Source: Leishmania martiniquensis (Eukaryota; Euglenozoa; Kinetoplastea; Trypanosomatida; Trypanosomatidae). From it: 64,000 nt of DNA. The stretch is taken from positions 310,001-374,000 of the forward strand of contig NC_090165.1 in NCBI RefSeq assembly GCF_017916325.1, written 5' to 3'. The position numbers and the translations under genes were made by a program. The notes beneath the pieces were generated by a model that was not told the origin of the DNA, ran no database searches, and saw only the letters and a program-made list of their open reading frames with translations. The number at the start of each line of letters is the position of its first letter. Position 1 is the stretch's first letter. Below are positions 41,862-53,975 of this stretch, piece by piece.

Positions 41862-44800
41862 GTGCATTCCGCATCTCTGATGCTGAGCGCGGTGCTGCTT
41901 GAGGGACAGTCTGCTGGCGTCACCAAGGTGCAGCAACTCGCTGATGGTGATTCCTGCCTCCGAGGCGCCTTTGCTTCAGCGCGTACACGTGGCGAGCACG
42001 ACTTTCCTCGGGAGAAGGCTCATCTTGGCTTGCACGGTAAGTGGCAGGCGGCGCTGACGTGGTCTGCCTCGACTCACAGCAGTGCCAACGGGACTGCGGG
42101 CGAAACGGTTTCAGTAGACGAGTTTACCGCACAACCAGCATCTACCGCGAGAACCGCATCGAGGGTGGCACGCATCTCTGCGTAGAGGGCGCCCGCTGGT
42201 GCAGATGCACGCATGAATGCCATGTCCTTGGCCATGGCACCTGCGCCGCCGCCACCGCTGCCAGCACAAACGCTTGATGGGCTTGTCTCTACGATCACTT
42301 GCATGTCATCTCCCGCTGCTTCTACAGCGTATGCCAGCGCGAAGACGAATACCGCCGGATCTCGCGTCCTTCGCACCTCACCTGCCTCACCTTCCGCAAC
42401 CAGTAGCGACAGCGGCGTGCCACGCTCAACAATGCTGCAGACCGGTACCGCGCGTACCTAAGCGGCAGAATCGTGTTGGGTGCCCTACAGCGTCTATCTC
42501 GCCCTTTCAGCCCCGCTGCTCCATGAGCGCGCCTTGCAAGGCCACGTTGCCGCGCTGTGTTGCCCAACGACTCCGTCAGCGGATGGCCGGTCGCAGCTGG
42601 TGAATATCAAAGGCTTCCTTTCTTTTCTTCACGGAGGCGCCGTGGCGCCGCCTATCGTCACTGCGGCCGCAGTGGGGAACGCCAACCTCGAAGACCCTGT
42701 CGCCCATGCAGTCTTCATTGTCTCTTCATTTGAGCCAGCACGGCCCTCTCAGTGACGACGCCCAGCGCGTCTTCTTCCCTCCTTTCTGCGTTCTTGATGT
42801 GAAGGCGTGCACTGTGTCTCGACGCACACCATCGATCTGCTCCATCCGTCCCCCTCCCCCGTTGGCTCCCATCGCTGTGTGGATCGTCATGCACTCAGAT
42901 CAGCGCGGCGGCTGCGGCTGTGGCAGCCACCACATGAGTGACAGAGTCGCTTTCCCGTGCCATACTGTCCAGCAAAACCTCGCAGTGGAGTCCGTCAGCG
43001 GTGCAGAGGCTGCGTCACCGCGATGTAGGGGTGGCAGAGACTGTGTGCTCCTCCTCTCTGCTGAGCAGCTGATCAGCGCCTTTCCAGACTTTCCTGTCGC
43101 GTTGTTGTGCACGGCAAGCCCGACCGGTGCTGTTGTGCCAGAGCCGCCAGCGGGGACTGCAGCTTTCTGGTGCAGCTGGAGCCAGACCTCGCGTGCTTTG
43201 CGCCGAAGAGCTTCGTGCGAGTATCTCTGGGGTGGTGGTGATGGTGGTGGTGGTGACATTACCGAGGCTAGTGGCGATGATGCAGCGCTGGTGCGTAGGT
43301 CCTGCGATGGCGGTGCGCCGGCTCTTCGTACGCCCGCGCTGCTCTTCCACCTTGCTGCCGGGGCGTACGCGAGATGCAGGCTCGCTCCATACCACGGTGG
43401 GCCTCACACCTCGGCAAAGGGAGGAGGCGGCGGCGACTTCTGCGCCGAGTGCTACAGGCACGCTGTTTCGACTCCAGTCTCCATTGGCAGGGTCCGACTC
43501 CTGCCGGTCAGCGAATCCGCCTCACACGTGGACGGCTGCGGACGCGCAGGTCACGAGCAGGGAGCACTATCACACCGGCGCAGCACATGACGAACAGCGC
43601 TGGTAGTGGCAGTGCTGCGCGGGATTCCTTGTCGTCTAGCACCGAGGCTGCGTTGCACAGAGGCAAGTGTACGCCTGCAATAGGAGACTCTGCAGCAGCT
43701 GCGTTGGCGCCGGTGGCGATGCGGAGATGCAGCGGGCGAGTGGCACGCGCCAAGTGAACGGGCCGTGTTGTGTGTGGCGACCGCTTCATCGGCAGATAGC
43801 CCTTTGGTGCCGCGAGTGCGTCTGCGAGTTCGTTGCGGCTGCTAATGAGCAACCTCTCTGATGTGGAGGGCAGCACCCCTAACTCGCGGCCCTTCAGCGC
43901 GAACATGAATGTCCACACTGCAGAGCGTCGGGGCCTCACCGATACGGCTCTCTTGGTCGGCTTTCCGCTTTACAAGTCCGCCAGTGAGCACACCAGTCAT
44001 GCGCAGGTTGTCACCGCGTCGGGAACCGGTGGGCATGACGGCGCGGCTGGACCGGCTGCGTCTTCGCGCTGCCCGCCCAGCGTGGCTCCCTCGCACTGGA
44101 AGCGGCGCTCCGATGATGGTAGTGTCGCCTCCAGCTTGGGCGACGGTGACATGTGGCCGCCTTTCTCCTTGCCCCTATTGAGACGCACTCTGGCCATCCC
44201 AACACAGCCTCTCGGTGATCCAATTAGCGTCAGGGCGGCCACTTCAACACCGCCTGGATCCAGCTCTGCGTTCCTTTCTCAGTGGGTTGGCGCCGCCGCT
44301 CTGCTTAGGAACCTGGTGGCGTGCCTTATACAGGCGGTCGGGCGCGGCTACGCGGCCCGCCGTGACCCTCGAAGGCCTTCTCGGCATCTGTCCAGTCGCT
44401 ACGCCGATCGCGCTGCCGCGCCCATGGCCGCTACCGCCGCCTCACCCCCCGTGGCGCACTCGCCTCATCCCATGTTGGTCACACCCGACCCATTGTCGCA
44501 CTCGTCTGCCACTGCTTCTGCAAGCGCCTCGCCTGCTCCTCTCAGCACGCCCCGTCACGGGGTGGTTACGCCGCCTGCCATGGGGGCCGTCAAAGCTGAT
44601 TATGTCCTGGCATCGCGTAGAGGCAACACGACGGTGGCGGTGGTGCCGCCTCACCGGGCTTTGGCGACGCAGCCGCTATAGGGCTTTCTACCGCCGCCGC
44701 TGCATAGCTTCTTCGGCCCGTTGACGTTTCCAATCACCTCTACCGCGTCGAAGGCATCCACTACCTCTAGCGATAAGTGCGCACTGGTGACACCCGAGTC

Positions 44801-47256
44801 GCCATCGCGGCAGCACAACGCCGCTTCACAGACGTTGCTGGTCTCGAATAGGATCGAAGCTTTCTCCACTGTGACCCCTGTCGCCACGGACTTGTCTTCT
44901 TCGAACCACTCTGCGGGCGTGGAACTGGAACTGATGCAGCCCAACCACTCCTCAGCCGCAGACTAAGAGAGAGGATCGCCGACGTCGCTGAAGATGCTGG
45001 ACACCGCTGAGAAGACTGTCGCCTCTACCCTCCGCGAACTCACGGATGGCTCGATGAGCGTTCTGCAGCCATTTTCGGGCGCTCACAGCTGCAGCATGCC
45101 TTTTCTCGATGAATCGATTGCGAGAGGGCTGTCGGCGAGCACCACAGAAAAAGTAGATCGCGCGGTCCAACGTCGCGTGATGAGGCGCGGAGAACGTGGC
45201 GCCGGCTCTCTGTGCCAGGGGGCTGGCTCGCTGTCTCCATGGCTGCGGGTGCCCTGCTGCAGCTTCAACGCATTGGCCGCAGGTATCTCATCAGGCGTCA
45301 CTGTGAAGAGGGGTGTCGGGAGCGGCAGAGGAGGCCCCATAGCCTTCTGAAGCGGGTGCTTCTGGGAACAGCAACGGTGTCTTCCAGTGTAACACCTGTG
45401 GAAGAGGATGGTGTGGGCAGCGGGTTTGGGGTTGGTGGCGCTGGTGGAAGTGCCTCCGCCTTACTGAGCGCCATCGTGGGCCTGGGGTCACTCTTCACGT
45501 ATCAGGCGAGTGACCTGGCGCCTTGGACTGCGTCATTGCCGCATAGCACGCCATCCGCGTCTTGTGCGAGTCCGCCGCTCGGTGCGTCGCTGCCACGGCA
45601 ACGGCACCTTAGCTCTGGTGACGGTTGAAAGTTACCCGCCATCGCACTCCCCGCCTCGTCGCTTTCGCAGATGGAGCCCAGCTTCTCGGGGCTCGCGGGC
45701 GGGGTGGGCATCGGAGGCAGCAGTGCCTGGCTCGCAGGTGATTGCTGGGCCGCTACCGCGTTGCTCGGCAAGGAGGAGACGGTGCCCTTGACCCCCAACA
45801 GCGCGCAGTGCGCTGTTCCGCCGTCCCTTCCATCTTCCAAGCAGAGGTCCGGCGCGTTGCTCATCAACTCGCCATCGCATGTGTTTACCTCGGAGTCACT
45901 GCGTGGGCCAACACAGACAGCTACCGATGGCTCTGTGGATGGAGCTGCGGCTACGCATGGGGGATGGCCAGGAAGCGGGAGCGACTCAGGCGTATTGTGA
46001 AGGCACTACCTTCTCTGTGCCCCCTCCTGCTACAGTCATGGTGGCTGATACTCGCAGCAGCGCTGCGGCCTCACTGGTGGACACCTGAGAATCGGCGGGG
46101 AAAGTGCAGCCGCCAACGGGTAGCGAAGCTTCGCCGCCGCGGCAGTCGTTGCACTCGCCAGCCTCGCTGCGTGTGCCTTTCGCACGAGACTCCGATTCGC
46201 CCTCGGCGAACTTCGCCAAACTGCAGGGGCTCGTCTCAGGCGCTGCCGCACTAGTTTCATTGGCCAGCTCATCGGGCATATTGGCCCGTGCTCCCGTGCG
46301 TTCCAGCGGCTTCAGGCCATCGCGCGATGAGGGGGCATACCTCATCCGGTCACCACACCCCAGCCCGCCGTCACCGTTCGTGGTGCCAGGCCCTACCGCA
46401 TGGCGATGAGACCAACACAGCGGTGGGGTATAAGGCTGCTAAAAGCTGCTCCATGCGACGACAATGCCTTGTCACCGCTGCTGCAGGGGAGGAGCTCTCT
46501 CACATGGAGGGCTCCATCTTCACAACAGGCGGTCGCGGTGCTCTCTCCCTCGACAGCATCAACTCACTCCCTTTGAGCTTCAGCACCACCGCGAATACTG
46601 TGAACGTCACCGCGCCGAATTTCAGCACGCCTTTGGCAGATGACGGGGTCCCAGATCTGCGGGTGCTGGAGGACGCCGAGCTGACCGCCATGTCCTCTTC
46701 CGCCTCGGACTGCGTTGGCCACATCGACGTTGGGGCGGCGAAGCGAGGGAGCTCCAGCAGTAGCTGCGGCAGCGATGACGAAGACACTGATGATGGCAAA
46801 GAGGGCGGTGTTTCCGAAAAAGGTCTCCTGTGTATCAACGAGGGCAATGCGGAACCTGCTTGCTTCGGGGCCGCAGTCCAGGCTTTAGGGGGCCGAGCGA
46901 CTCCGCCGCCGGTGCCGAGAGTGCTGCTGCTACTGTGACAGACTGGACAAGGCTACCTGAGCCGCCATCACGAGTATTTTTTGCTCACGGTGTCCATCTC
47001 GTGGGCAGAGGTCACGCTGATGCAGCGGGTCGCACGCGGCTTTTTGAGACGGCAGCGCATGTGTGTGAGCTATTACGTGCACCATAGGGAAAAGCGTCAT
47101 GTGGCGTGCTGGGCGCTGCGCAATCGATCTGCCGTGCTGATGCTGAGCGTTGTGCGAGGCTTCAATGCGCGCCAGCGAGCGAAGACGTTGCAGCGGCGAG
47201 TGCTCACGCGCATCGAGTGGCGCAGCGCCCTAGAGCAGCCAGACCTGGACGAGTGA
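41862..47256 (+). pseudogene. Decayed large IQ-motif protein gene
   Basis: Coding-like sequence runs for over 5 kb but switches among the three + frames and is cut by stops. IQ-type calmodulin-binding helices are visible in different frames: LIQAVGRGYAARR near 44320-44360, LQLQRIGRRYLIRR near 45250-45300, and LMQRVARGFLRRQ with LMLSVVRGFNARQRAK at about 47017-47180. In-frame stops seen include 42183, 42459, 44679 and 44964 in one frame, 45626 in another and 46936 in the third. Between the IQ motifs the sequence is Ser/Ala/Thr/Pro-rich with high GC3, as in large disordered Leishmania proteins. Frame fragments of 282-294 codons (42706-43590 and 43833-44681) are the longest remnants. I infer an old, non-functional copy of a big cytoskeletal or calmodulin-binding protein. 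Assembly errors could add false frameshifts, but not this many. Confidence 0.6.
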
Positions 47257-47514
47257 GTTCTTTCCAAAAGGAAATGAAAGCGGCACGGCAAAAAAAGGGC
47301 AAGCCGAGTTCTCCAGATGGAGACGCCGGCGATGGAGGAGGAAGTGAGCGAAGACCGTAACAAGCACCATCGCAGCGTCCCTGGGTGAAGGCCGCCTCGG
47401 CCTTGCCTCCTTCGCTGCGAAAAAAATGTGTCGATAGTGTGTGTGTGTGCGTGGGGCTGCCAGCCGATTTCCTGGGCTTCGTGAATCTTTCCACCCTCTT
47501 CCTCCCCTCCCGTT

Positions 47515-48378
47515 GTGTTCCATCGGGGCGTCATATTGCCTACTGATGTGGGGGATATCCTGAGCCGCCGCGCGGCGATGTGCGAAGCAGTGGTGAGAGG
47601 GTTGAGCTTGAGGTGGAAATGGCGCCGCGATGACTCGGCTCCTCACCGTGGCTTGTGTGTACGGCTGCTTTGCACGAGGAGATCGGCGCGTGGCAACTTG
47701 GGCAGTAGGAAGCACCACTGCTACTGTGCGATAGAGAAACTGTGCGCTGGAGCGAGCCCCACTCTCTCTGGCGAGAGGGTGCTGCAAGGAGAGAGATGAG
47801 GTCAGACGTGACCGCGCTGCTTCGCAATGAGCATGCGCTCATGTGCACAAGGACGGTGGACTATGCCCCCCCTCCCCCCTTAAGAACAGCCGCGCTGAGT
47901 GTGGTCCAGTGGAATTGCCATGTGACCGCGCAGCAGGCCACAAGCTGGCCGGCGGCAGACAGGGAAAATACGTGTAGCTGCTGCCCCAAGCTCGTTCTCC
48001 CTCCTCCTGGAGCTCGGCGCGAGGCCTTCAACGTTGACGGATAGCAGACTGCGGTGCATTCGGGCAGCAATGCGTGCGCATGGGATATGTGCAGCGGTGG
48101 GCAAGTGGGAGTGGTGTAGTAGAGTGCGCGATGTGCGCTGGGTGCTACCTCCCCTGGCATTGCCGTGCGCCTGGGCTTGCCAGAACTGTCGCCCTACATC
48201 TGCATCTGGTGCGCGGCCGGTCAACTCGTCGTTCTGTGCGGTGTGCAACGCGAGACTTGAGGACTACACAACGCTTGACGCACGCCTCGTTTCACGGTGT
48301 GATGGTGCACACAGTGGCGTGATTGTGCACGCCTCGCTCGCGCTGCATGGGCTTCCCGCGCCGGGTGTGCACCGCTGA
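47515..48378 (+). pseudogene. Possible 3' remnant of the IQ gene, with a zinc-finger-like end
   Basis: In the frame used by the last IQ motifs there is a further IQ-like helix, MCEAVVRGLSLRWKWR (about 47578-47625), then a stop at 47797-47799. Further on in the same frame is a Cys pattern, WACQNC followed 15 residues later by CAVCNARL (about 48165-48261). This resembles a RanBP2-type zinc ribbon. It may be the tail of the decayed gene or a separate relic. Coding-like sequence in another frame continues to about 48690. Confidence 0.4.
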
Positions 48379-50489
48379 CCCTACCTCTATGCTCCGGGAC
48401 GACCAGTTGTGGGCTCTCTGTGCGCGTGTGGATGCCCATGCACGGGCGAGCCCCCTCCGCTTAACACCCCTGCCCCTGTCGAGGGCGTGCGCATGCAGGA
48501 GAGGGAGCAGGGTGCCCCCCCACGGCGACGAACCGACAACAGTGTTCCACCTGCCGCGGCGGGTGTAGGCACGCCATCACCACGCGCCCCTCCCTTCATG
48601 ACACCGACGGAAATGGAAGTCGAGAGCAGCAAGCTCACCAGACAGCCGCTTCGCACTCGAGTAGGATCCTGTGCGCGGCCCTCGCCTGGATGAGGGCGTA
48701 CCGTACACCCGTCTCCGTGTGGCGCGAGCGGCGCAGCACGACCGCGAAAAGGGGGCAGAGGGTGGGGGGCAGCCACAGCCGGCGGGGCGTATTGACCCGA
48801 CTGGAGGGTTGTCGCTACATCTGCGACGGCCTGAGTTCAGTCGCGGCGCACCGCGGCGGCTTCGGGTGAGCTGTGAATGCGTGTGCACATTCTCGTTGAC
48901 GCGCTCGAGTGCAGAGGCAGACGCGATGCAGTGTAGGGCACAGGTGCTTTGTTTTACGTGTGAGCGATGGGGCTCGAAAGGGGCCACTTTGGTGAGGGCC
49001 GCGTGTGCGGGTCTGCATTGGCAAGTGCGCGCCTTTTTCTATTTCCAATGCTTTATTTCCTCGTGGTGTCTTCTCCCGCTTCAGTGGGCGTCGACTATGC
49101 GTATTCGATGGGAGCCCTTTCCAATTCGCAGCCGTGGCAACGGCAACGCCACACTGTCGTCTGGGCGCGCACACATATCCACACCCGCACGGGCCTCTTC
49201 TGGGGGCCGTCTGACAGACGGGCTCTCCCGATTTCTGTACGACGGTGCAGCAAGGCCAGCTGCGGTAGAGTGCGAAAAGGGGGACAGGTGAGAAGAGGTG
49301 GGGCGCGGTCGTGCACGCTAGCAGCACGTTTGGCGGCGGCCTCTGTCTCCGCGTATATTTCTCGTCCTTGAACATGCTGCTCACTCATGCATGTGTAGCT
49401 GCCACGTGGTGTGATGCAAGCGGAATAGCTGTTGCGGCAGGTGGGGGGGCTATTGGCGTCCGTCTCCCTCCCACCCCCCGGTAAGGCATTACCGTGTTGG
49501 GTCTCTCGGCGTATGGCATTCACCTGCGCGCCGCCATTCACTCTCGGCCACCTCTCCCTCGTCTCCGCCATTCCCTTTCTCTGTCTACGCCACTTCCTCT
49601 TATCCCTGCGCCTCTTCTCCCCGACCCTCACAACTGCTGCGCCGGCTCACCATTCGCCGCCGCCACCCCCCTCTTTTCTCCCTCCACAGCGCGTCGATAT
49701 CTTTTTTTTATTCGTTGTGGTTCGGTTATCCCATTGGTGCTCCCCCACATTTGTTTAAGCCTCTCGAAGACGCTGGCCAGACAGACGGAAGCGCCAGAAA
49801 TTATCAGATCGGCGCTGAGACAGACAGAGACAGGGACAGAGAGAGAGACAGGGAGGGGAAGGGCACTCCGACTTGGTGTCACGATACGACGCAGATTCCG
49901 TTGACGGGCAGCGCTGGTAAACGAACGTTTGCTCTTGTGCCGTCGACCCCATACACAAGCCCATTACGCCCCTGCACACAAGTGCGCCTCTCTATGCCGG
50001 GCAGTGACGCGCATACGCACTCACATAAGTCAGCGCCCACGCATAACGCAGACCATCCGTGTATCACCGCCTGTTCACTACTGCTTCTGCGTTGGCCCCC
50101 CTCCCCCCTCCCTCCCCGTCCTCCGTCTACGGCCAGCAACGCCCGAGGATCTCTACGGTAAGAGACGACGAAGCCGCAGCCTAACGAGGCTGACGCTGCG
50201 GCAGCACCCTCATTTCATTACAGCCAAGAGGACACTCCTACCGACCCATAAGTCCACAGCACAACCCTTTTTTCCGTGGTACGTGATCATGCGTCGAGGT
50301 GAGCGAGGGTAGCGATAATAGCAGCGGCACCGTAGCGTCCTTCTCCCTTCGGTGAAGGATAGAACACCCCTTCCGTGGCTTCGACGTCAGCCTCGCCATT
50401 CACCCCAGCGGTGTTTTCCTCCTCGTGCTCTTGGCAGCATCGTCATCGCGTTCGCTGCTGTAGGTGGCAGCGGTGCTGTGGTGGGCTTG
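48379..50489. other. Spacer before the WW-domain gene
   Basis: 2.1 kb with no intact gene. The first 300 bases still look coding-like (Pro/Ala/Arg-rich) and may belong to the relic to the left. The remainder has pyrimidine-rich blocks at 49545-49700 and a GACA-type run near 49818-49855. Confidence 0.5.
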
Positions 50490-53400
50490 ATGCTACCCGC
50501 AGCGGCTATTCTCACGGAGCAGTCCTCGCACAGCTCCACGTCAAATGGCTCCTCGCGGCACACCCACAGGAAGTCATCGGCGACGACTGCGGAGGCTGCC
50601 GCTGCCACTGATGCCGCTTCAGGCGGCACAGCGAGAGAGTCGCCGCCGCTACTAAGGAACAGCTCCTCCACTGGCGGCGGTGGCGGCTCCTCCTCTAACA
50701 CTGGATGCGTGCGCTGGTGCATGAACGTTGCCTTGCAGTCCTTCACCGGCGAGCCCTGGGCGGTGACGCTGCAACCGGCCGCCGAGGATGACTTTGTGCT
50801 CAGTGGGTCTTTCCATGGTCACCCCGCAGAATCGACTGTCACTCCGCCCTCCTCGAACCTCCTCCGTCCCGTCACCACGGCGAACGCGGCCGCCAACAGG
50901 ATCTGCGAGGCGCTTCAGCAGGTGCAGAGGTCGGGTAGCGAGACGGTGTGTCGGTGCAGCAACGAGGGGGATTCTCCAGTTCAGAGCCAAGTGGGGACGC
51001 CCACAAGCCCCTCCATGCTGCGCAGTGGACTGCAGCTCGTCGCGATCGACTATAGCGCTCCTCAACCGCAGTTCCCTGGCGGCCCGGTGGTGGACGCAGC
51101 CGTCTTTGGCTATGATCCACTGAGCGAAGACAGCGTTGCGCTGCACCAGTGCGTCGCGGCTGTGAACAGCCCACCAGTGACGTACGGCGTGGACGATTTG
51201 CTGGGCCGCATTACCAACGTGGAGTTCATTGCCGAGCAGTGCGGCCCGGAGGAGGCTGCAACGGGAGTGCCACTGCAATACAGATTGGCGTCCTCCCTTG
51301 AGCCGATGCTGAATGCCACACTGAGCCCAGCCATCGCTGCCGTTGTGGACCACTGCGTCAGCTCGATCGTGCTTGTGTACGGTGCAACGCAGGAGATGAA
51401 GCAAATGGGGCTGATTGGCACCCCGGAAGCGTGTGGACTGCTTCCGCATGGCATTCGCGCATTGATGGAGCGCTTGCTGGAGCGCAGCGAGCGCCAGCTG
51501 TCGAAGGCGGCCAGCTCAAACAGCAGCTCAAAATCGATCGGTGATCGGGCTGTCTCAGCGCCAGACAATTCTGGCGCGAACGACTCGTCGTCAGCTCCGC
51601 CACACGCGGCGGGGAGCGCTTCGCCGACGAGTGGTGACGCTGATGACGCTGTATCGTGCAGCGACCGCACCGAAGGCGCGCACAGTCACTCTGCTGCCTC
51701 GCAGTCGCACAGTTTCGTGCTCCCGTCTATCGGTTCCCGGTGCCACCGATTTGTGCGGATGGAGGCTACCTTCATCGCTTTCGACTCGACCAACGTGGTG
51801 GATTTGCTGGATCTCTCAAACAAGCATGCGGAGCTCGTGCTGAAGCTCGCGCCCCCGCCGACACCCTCGGCGTTTGAGGAGAAGACGGGCGATGTAAACT
51901 CGGCGACCAGCTCGTCTGCTACAACGGACTCCTTCGTGCTCAACGCGCAAGCCATGTCGGTCGAAAACACGAACGACGCCCTCTCCGCGCTCGATGTCGG
52001 CCTGGAGAACCTATCGCGGGCGTTGGAGTTGGCTCTCCTGCTGTCGGAGTCGGGCTCGTCCTTACTCTTTTCACTGACGGCCTTTACCGATACATGCCGG
52101 TGCGCGACGATGCACGTGCTTTGCCTTGCCGAAGACCCGGCTGCGCAGACTTGGCTGGCTTCGACCGTGCAGGCTCGCAGTCAGGCAATTCCACTCGGCG
52201 AGGAACAGAGCTGGGCGTCTATCCAGAACACCCCGATGCCGCCGCCGCTGCACCATCACGCAGCGACGATGCTTGTACCAGTGCTCTGCTTCGGCAACAT
52301 GTTCACCTCGGTCCTCATATGTGCGTACAACTCCATCACTGCCCTTGGCCGGCTGAACCGTGACCTGACCTTTGCCGTGACGGGATACCGCATGCGCACG
52401 ATTCCGCGCGTGACCCTGGCAAGCTCGCGGCGGGGCCCGAAGAAGCTGCCGCCATGCTGGGAGGAGTACTTCACGAACGACGGCCGACGCTATTTCATTG
52501 ATACCGCCACGCAGACGACCACTTGGGAGGACCCGCGCTTAGTTTATCCGCATCGTTCCACTCGCTCCGGAGGCTCATCGGGCAACAGCCCCAGCGGAAG
52601 CAGTGCAGGCGGTGGTAGCGGCAGGTCGAGTCGTAGCGGCAGCCACCACCACCGTACCAGCCGCATCGGCCTGGGGCCAGGAGACAAGGACTTTTTGGCG
52701 AACCGTCTTCAAGATATGTACAGCGGTATCGCTAGTATTGCGGGCAGCAGCGGGAGCGCCCAGCAGCAATCTAAGAGTAGTGGGCAGCTCCTCACCCCAG
52801 GCATCTCCGCTTCATCCGAGGGCCGACTTGATATTGGTATCGTCGTCGTAGACACGATGTGCCGACCTCGCGTGCTGATCAACTCACAGAATCCGCAGTT
52901 CGCCTTGCAGTATCACGAGCAGGAAGAGGCTCTGCGTGCGAAGCAACGGGAGTTGGAGGAGGCCGCGGTGGAGCTACAGCGGAAGGCGGAGTTGAAGGCA
53001 AAGGCAGCAGCTGTGCCAACCAAGGTCTCAACGGAGGCTGAGGGGGCCGGGCCAGCAATCGTACCGGCCACTGAAAAGGTGGGCGAAGTGGGGCGAGCGA
53101 ATGCCGATGGTGCTGCTCCTACGCGGGCTGTGGACCTGGCCGACTCTTCTCCCACGCCATTGCGGGGAGAGACTGGACTGGACGACGTTGATGCCGAGGT
53201 AGCGCTGTGCCGCCACGGCTCGGTCAGCATCAAGGACTTCATGTTCGAGGACGAGAGCGACGATGGCGAGGCGGGCGGCACAAAGCAGATTTTAGAACCT
53301 GCCACTGATTTCAGACAGAGGGCTGAGCCCATCGCGTCCGCTGTCAACACGGACGATGCCGATGGGGTCGAAAGGACGCAAAGCTGCAATGCCTGGAACG

Positions 53401-53975
53401 CCGAGGCGCGCTTCTACGCCAACGCGCTGCAAGAGCAGATTGCTGGGGTCGCCGAGATGAGTGTGCCGAGTGACGCATCATCGAGGGATGCCTCCGTGAC
53501 GGCGTCAGCGCTGGGGAATACGGCAGTGCCAGCAGGCAACAGCGGCACCGCAGCCGCTGCGTCTGCTGGCTACAGTACCAGCGCCATCGGCGATGCTGCC
53601 CCCATCAGCAACATGATTTCAGCGACTTCTCCAGAGGAACACGATTTGGAGTCGCTCGTTGACCAGTTTACCACCTTCTATAGGAGAGCTTGGGAGCTCC
53701 AACAGCGGGTGATCGAGCTTGAGTCAGAGCTGAAAAAGTGGAAGCCAACTGTGCTCTCGTCAGCGCCGCTGGCAACGGCAGCGGCAACGACGGTCTCGGA
53801 TGCAGACGCACCTGATCTGGTGCAGCGCATGCTCAAGGCGGTGGAGCTGTCACCGTCAGCGGAGGTGCGAGCCGCCCTCACGCCGATGCTGGCATGCCCC
53901 GCGCCGACCGCGTCGGTGGTGCTCGAGGCGTTTAGCGAAGCTCTTCGACTTGCAGCTCAGGCCACCCACCCCTGA
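50490..53975 (+). CDS. WW-domain protein, 1161 aa
   Basis: A large protein of unknown function with one WW domain at about 653-684: LPPCWEEYFTNDGRRYF followed by TATQTTTWEDP. The two Trp (W657 and W679) and the closing Pro (P682) are in place, so it should bind proline-rich ligands. Before it lie a Ser/Thr-rich N-terminus and a mixed-composition region (about 80-640) with hydrophobic helices and strands that may be a GAF-like or other sensor fold. I cannot name it. After the WW domain come a Gly/Ser/His-rich linker (690-730), a likely coiled coil (about 808-845, QEEALRAKQRELEEAAVELQ) and a second short coil near 1058-1087. The start is the ATG at 50490, since the 46-codon upstream extension begins with GTG. 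Confidence 0.82.
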   Translation: MLPAAAILTEQSSHSSTSNGSSRHTHRKSSATTAEAAAATDAASGGTARESPPLLRNSSSTGGGGGSSSNTGCVRWCMNVALQSFTGEPWAVTLQPAAEDDFVLSGSFHGHPAESTVTPPSSNLLRPVTTANAAANRICEALQQVQRSGSETVCRCSNEGDSPVQSQVGTPTSPSMLRSGLQLVAIDYSAPQPQFPGGPVVDAAVFGYDPLSEDSVALHQCVAAVNSPPVTYGVDDLLGRITNVEFIAEQCGPEEAATGVPLQYRLASSLEPMLNATLSPAIAAVVDHCVSSIVLVYGATQEMKQMGLIGTPEACGLLPHGIRALMERLLERSERQLSKAASSNSSSKSIGDRAVSAPDNSGANDSSSAPPHAAGSASPTSGDADDAVSCSDRTEGAHSHSAASQSHSFVLPSIGSRCHRFVRMEATFIAFDSTNVVDLLDLSNKHAELVLKLAPPPTPSAFEEKTGDVNSATSSSATTDSFVLNAQAMSVENTNDALSALDVGLENLSRALELALLLSESGSSLLFSLTAFTDTCRCATMHVLCLAEDPAAQTWLASTVQARSQAIPLGEEQSWASIQNTPMPPPLHHHAATMLVPVLCFGNMFTSVLICAYNSITALGRLNRDLTFAVTGYRMRTIPRVTLASSRRGPKKLPPCWEEYFTNDGRRYFIDTATQTTTWEDPRLVYPHRSTRSGGSSGNSPSGSSAGGGSGRSSRSGSHHHRTSRIGLGPGDKDFLANRLQDMYSGIASIAGSSGSAQQQSKSSGQLLTPGISASSEGRLDIGIVVVDTMCRPRVLINSQNPQFALQYHEQEEALRAKQRELEEAAVELQRKAELKAKAAAVPTKVSTEAEGAGPAIVPATEKVGEVGRANADGAAPTRAVDLADSSPTPLRGETGLDDVDAEVALCRHGSVSIKDFMFEDESDDGEAGGTKQILEPATDFRQRAEPIASAVNTDDADGVERTQSCNAWNAEARFYANALQEQIAGVAEMSVPSDASSRDASVTASALGNTAVPAGNSGTAAAASAGYSTSAIGDAAPISNMISATSPEEHDLESLVDQFTTFYRRAWELQQRVIELESELKKWKPTVLSSAPLATAAATTVSDADAPDLVQRMLKAVELSPSAEVRAALTPMLACPAPTASVVLEAFSEALRLAAQATHP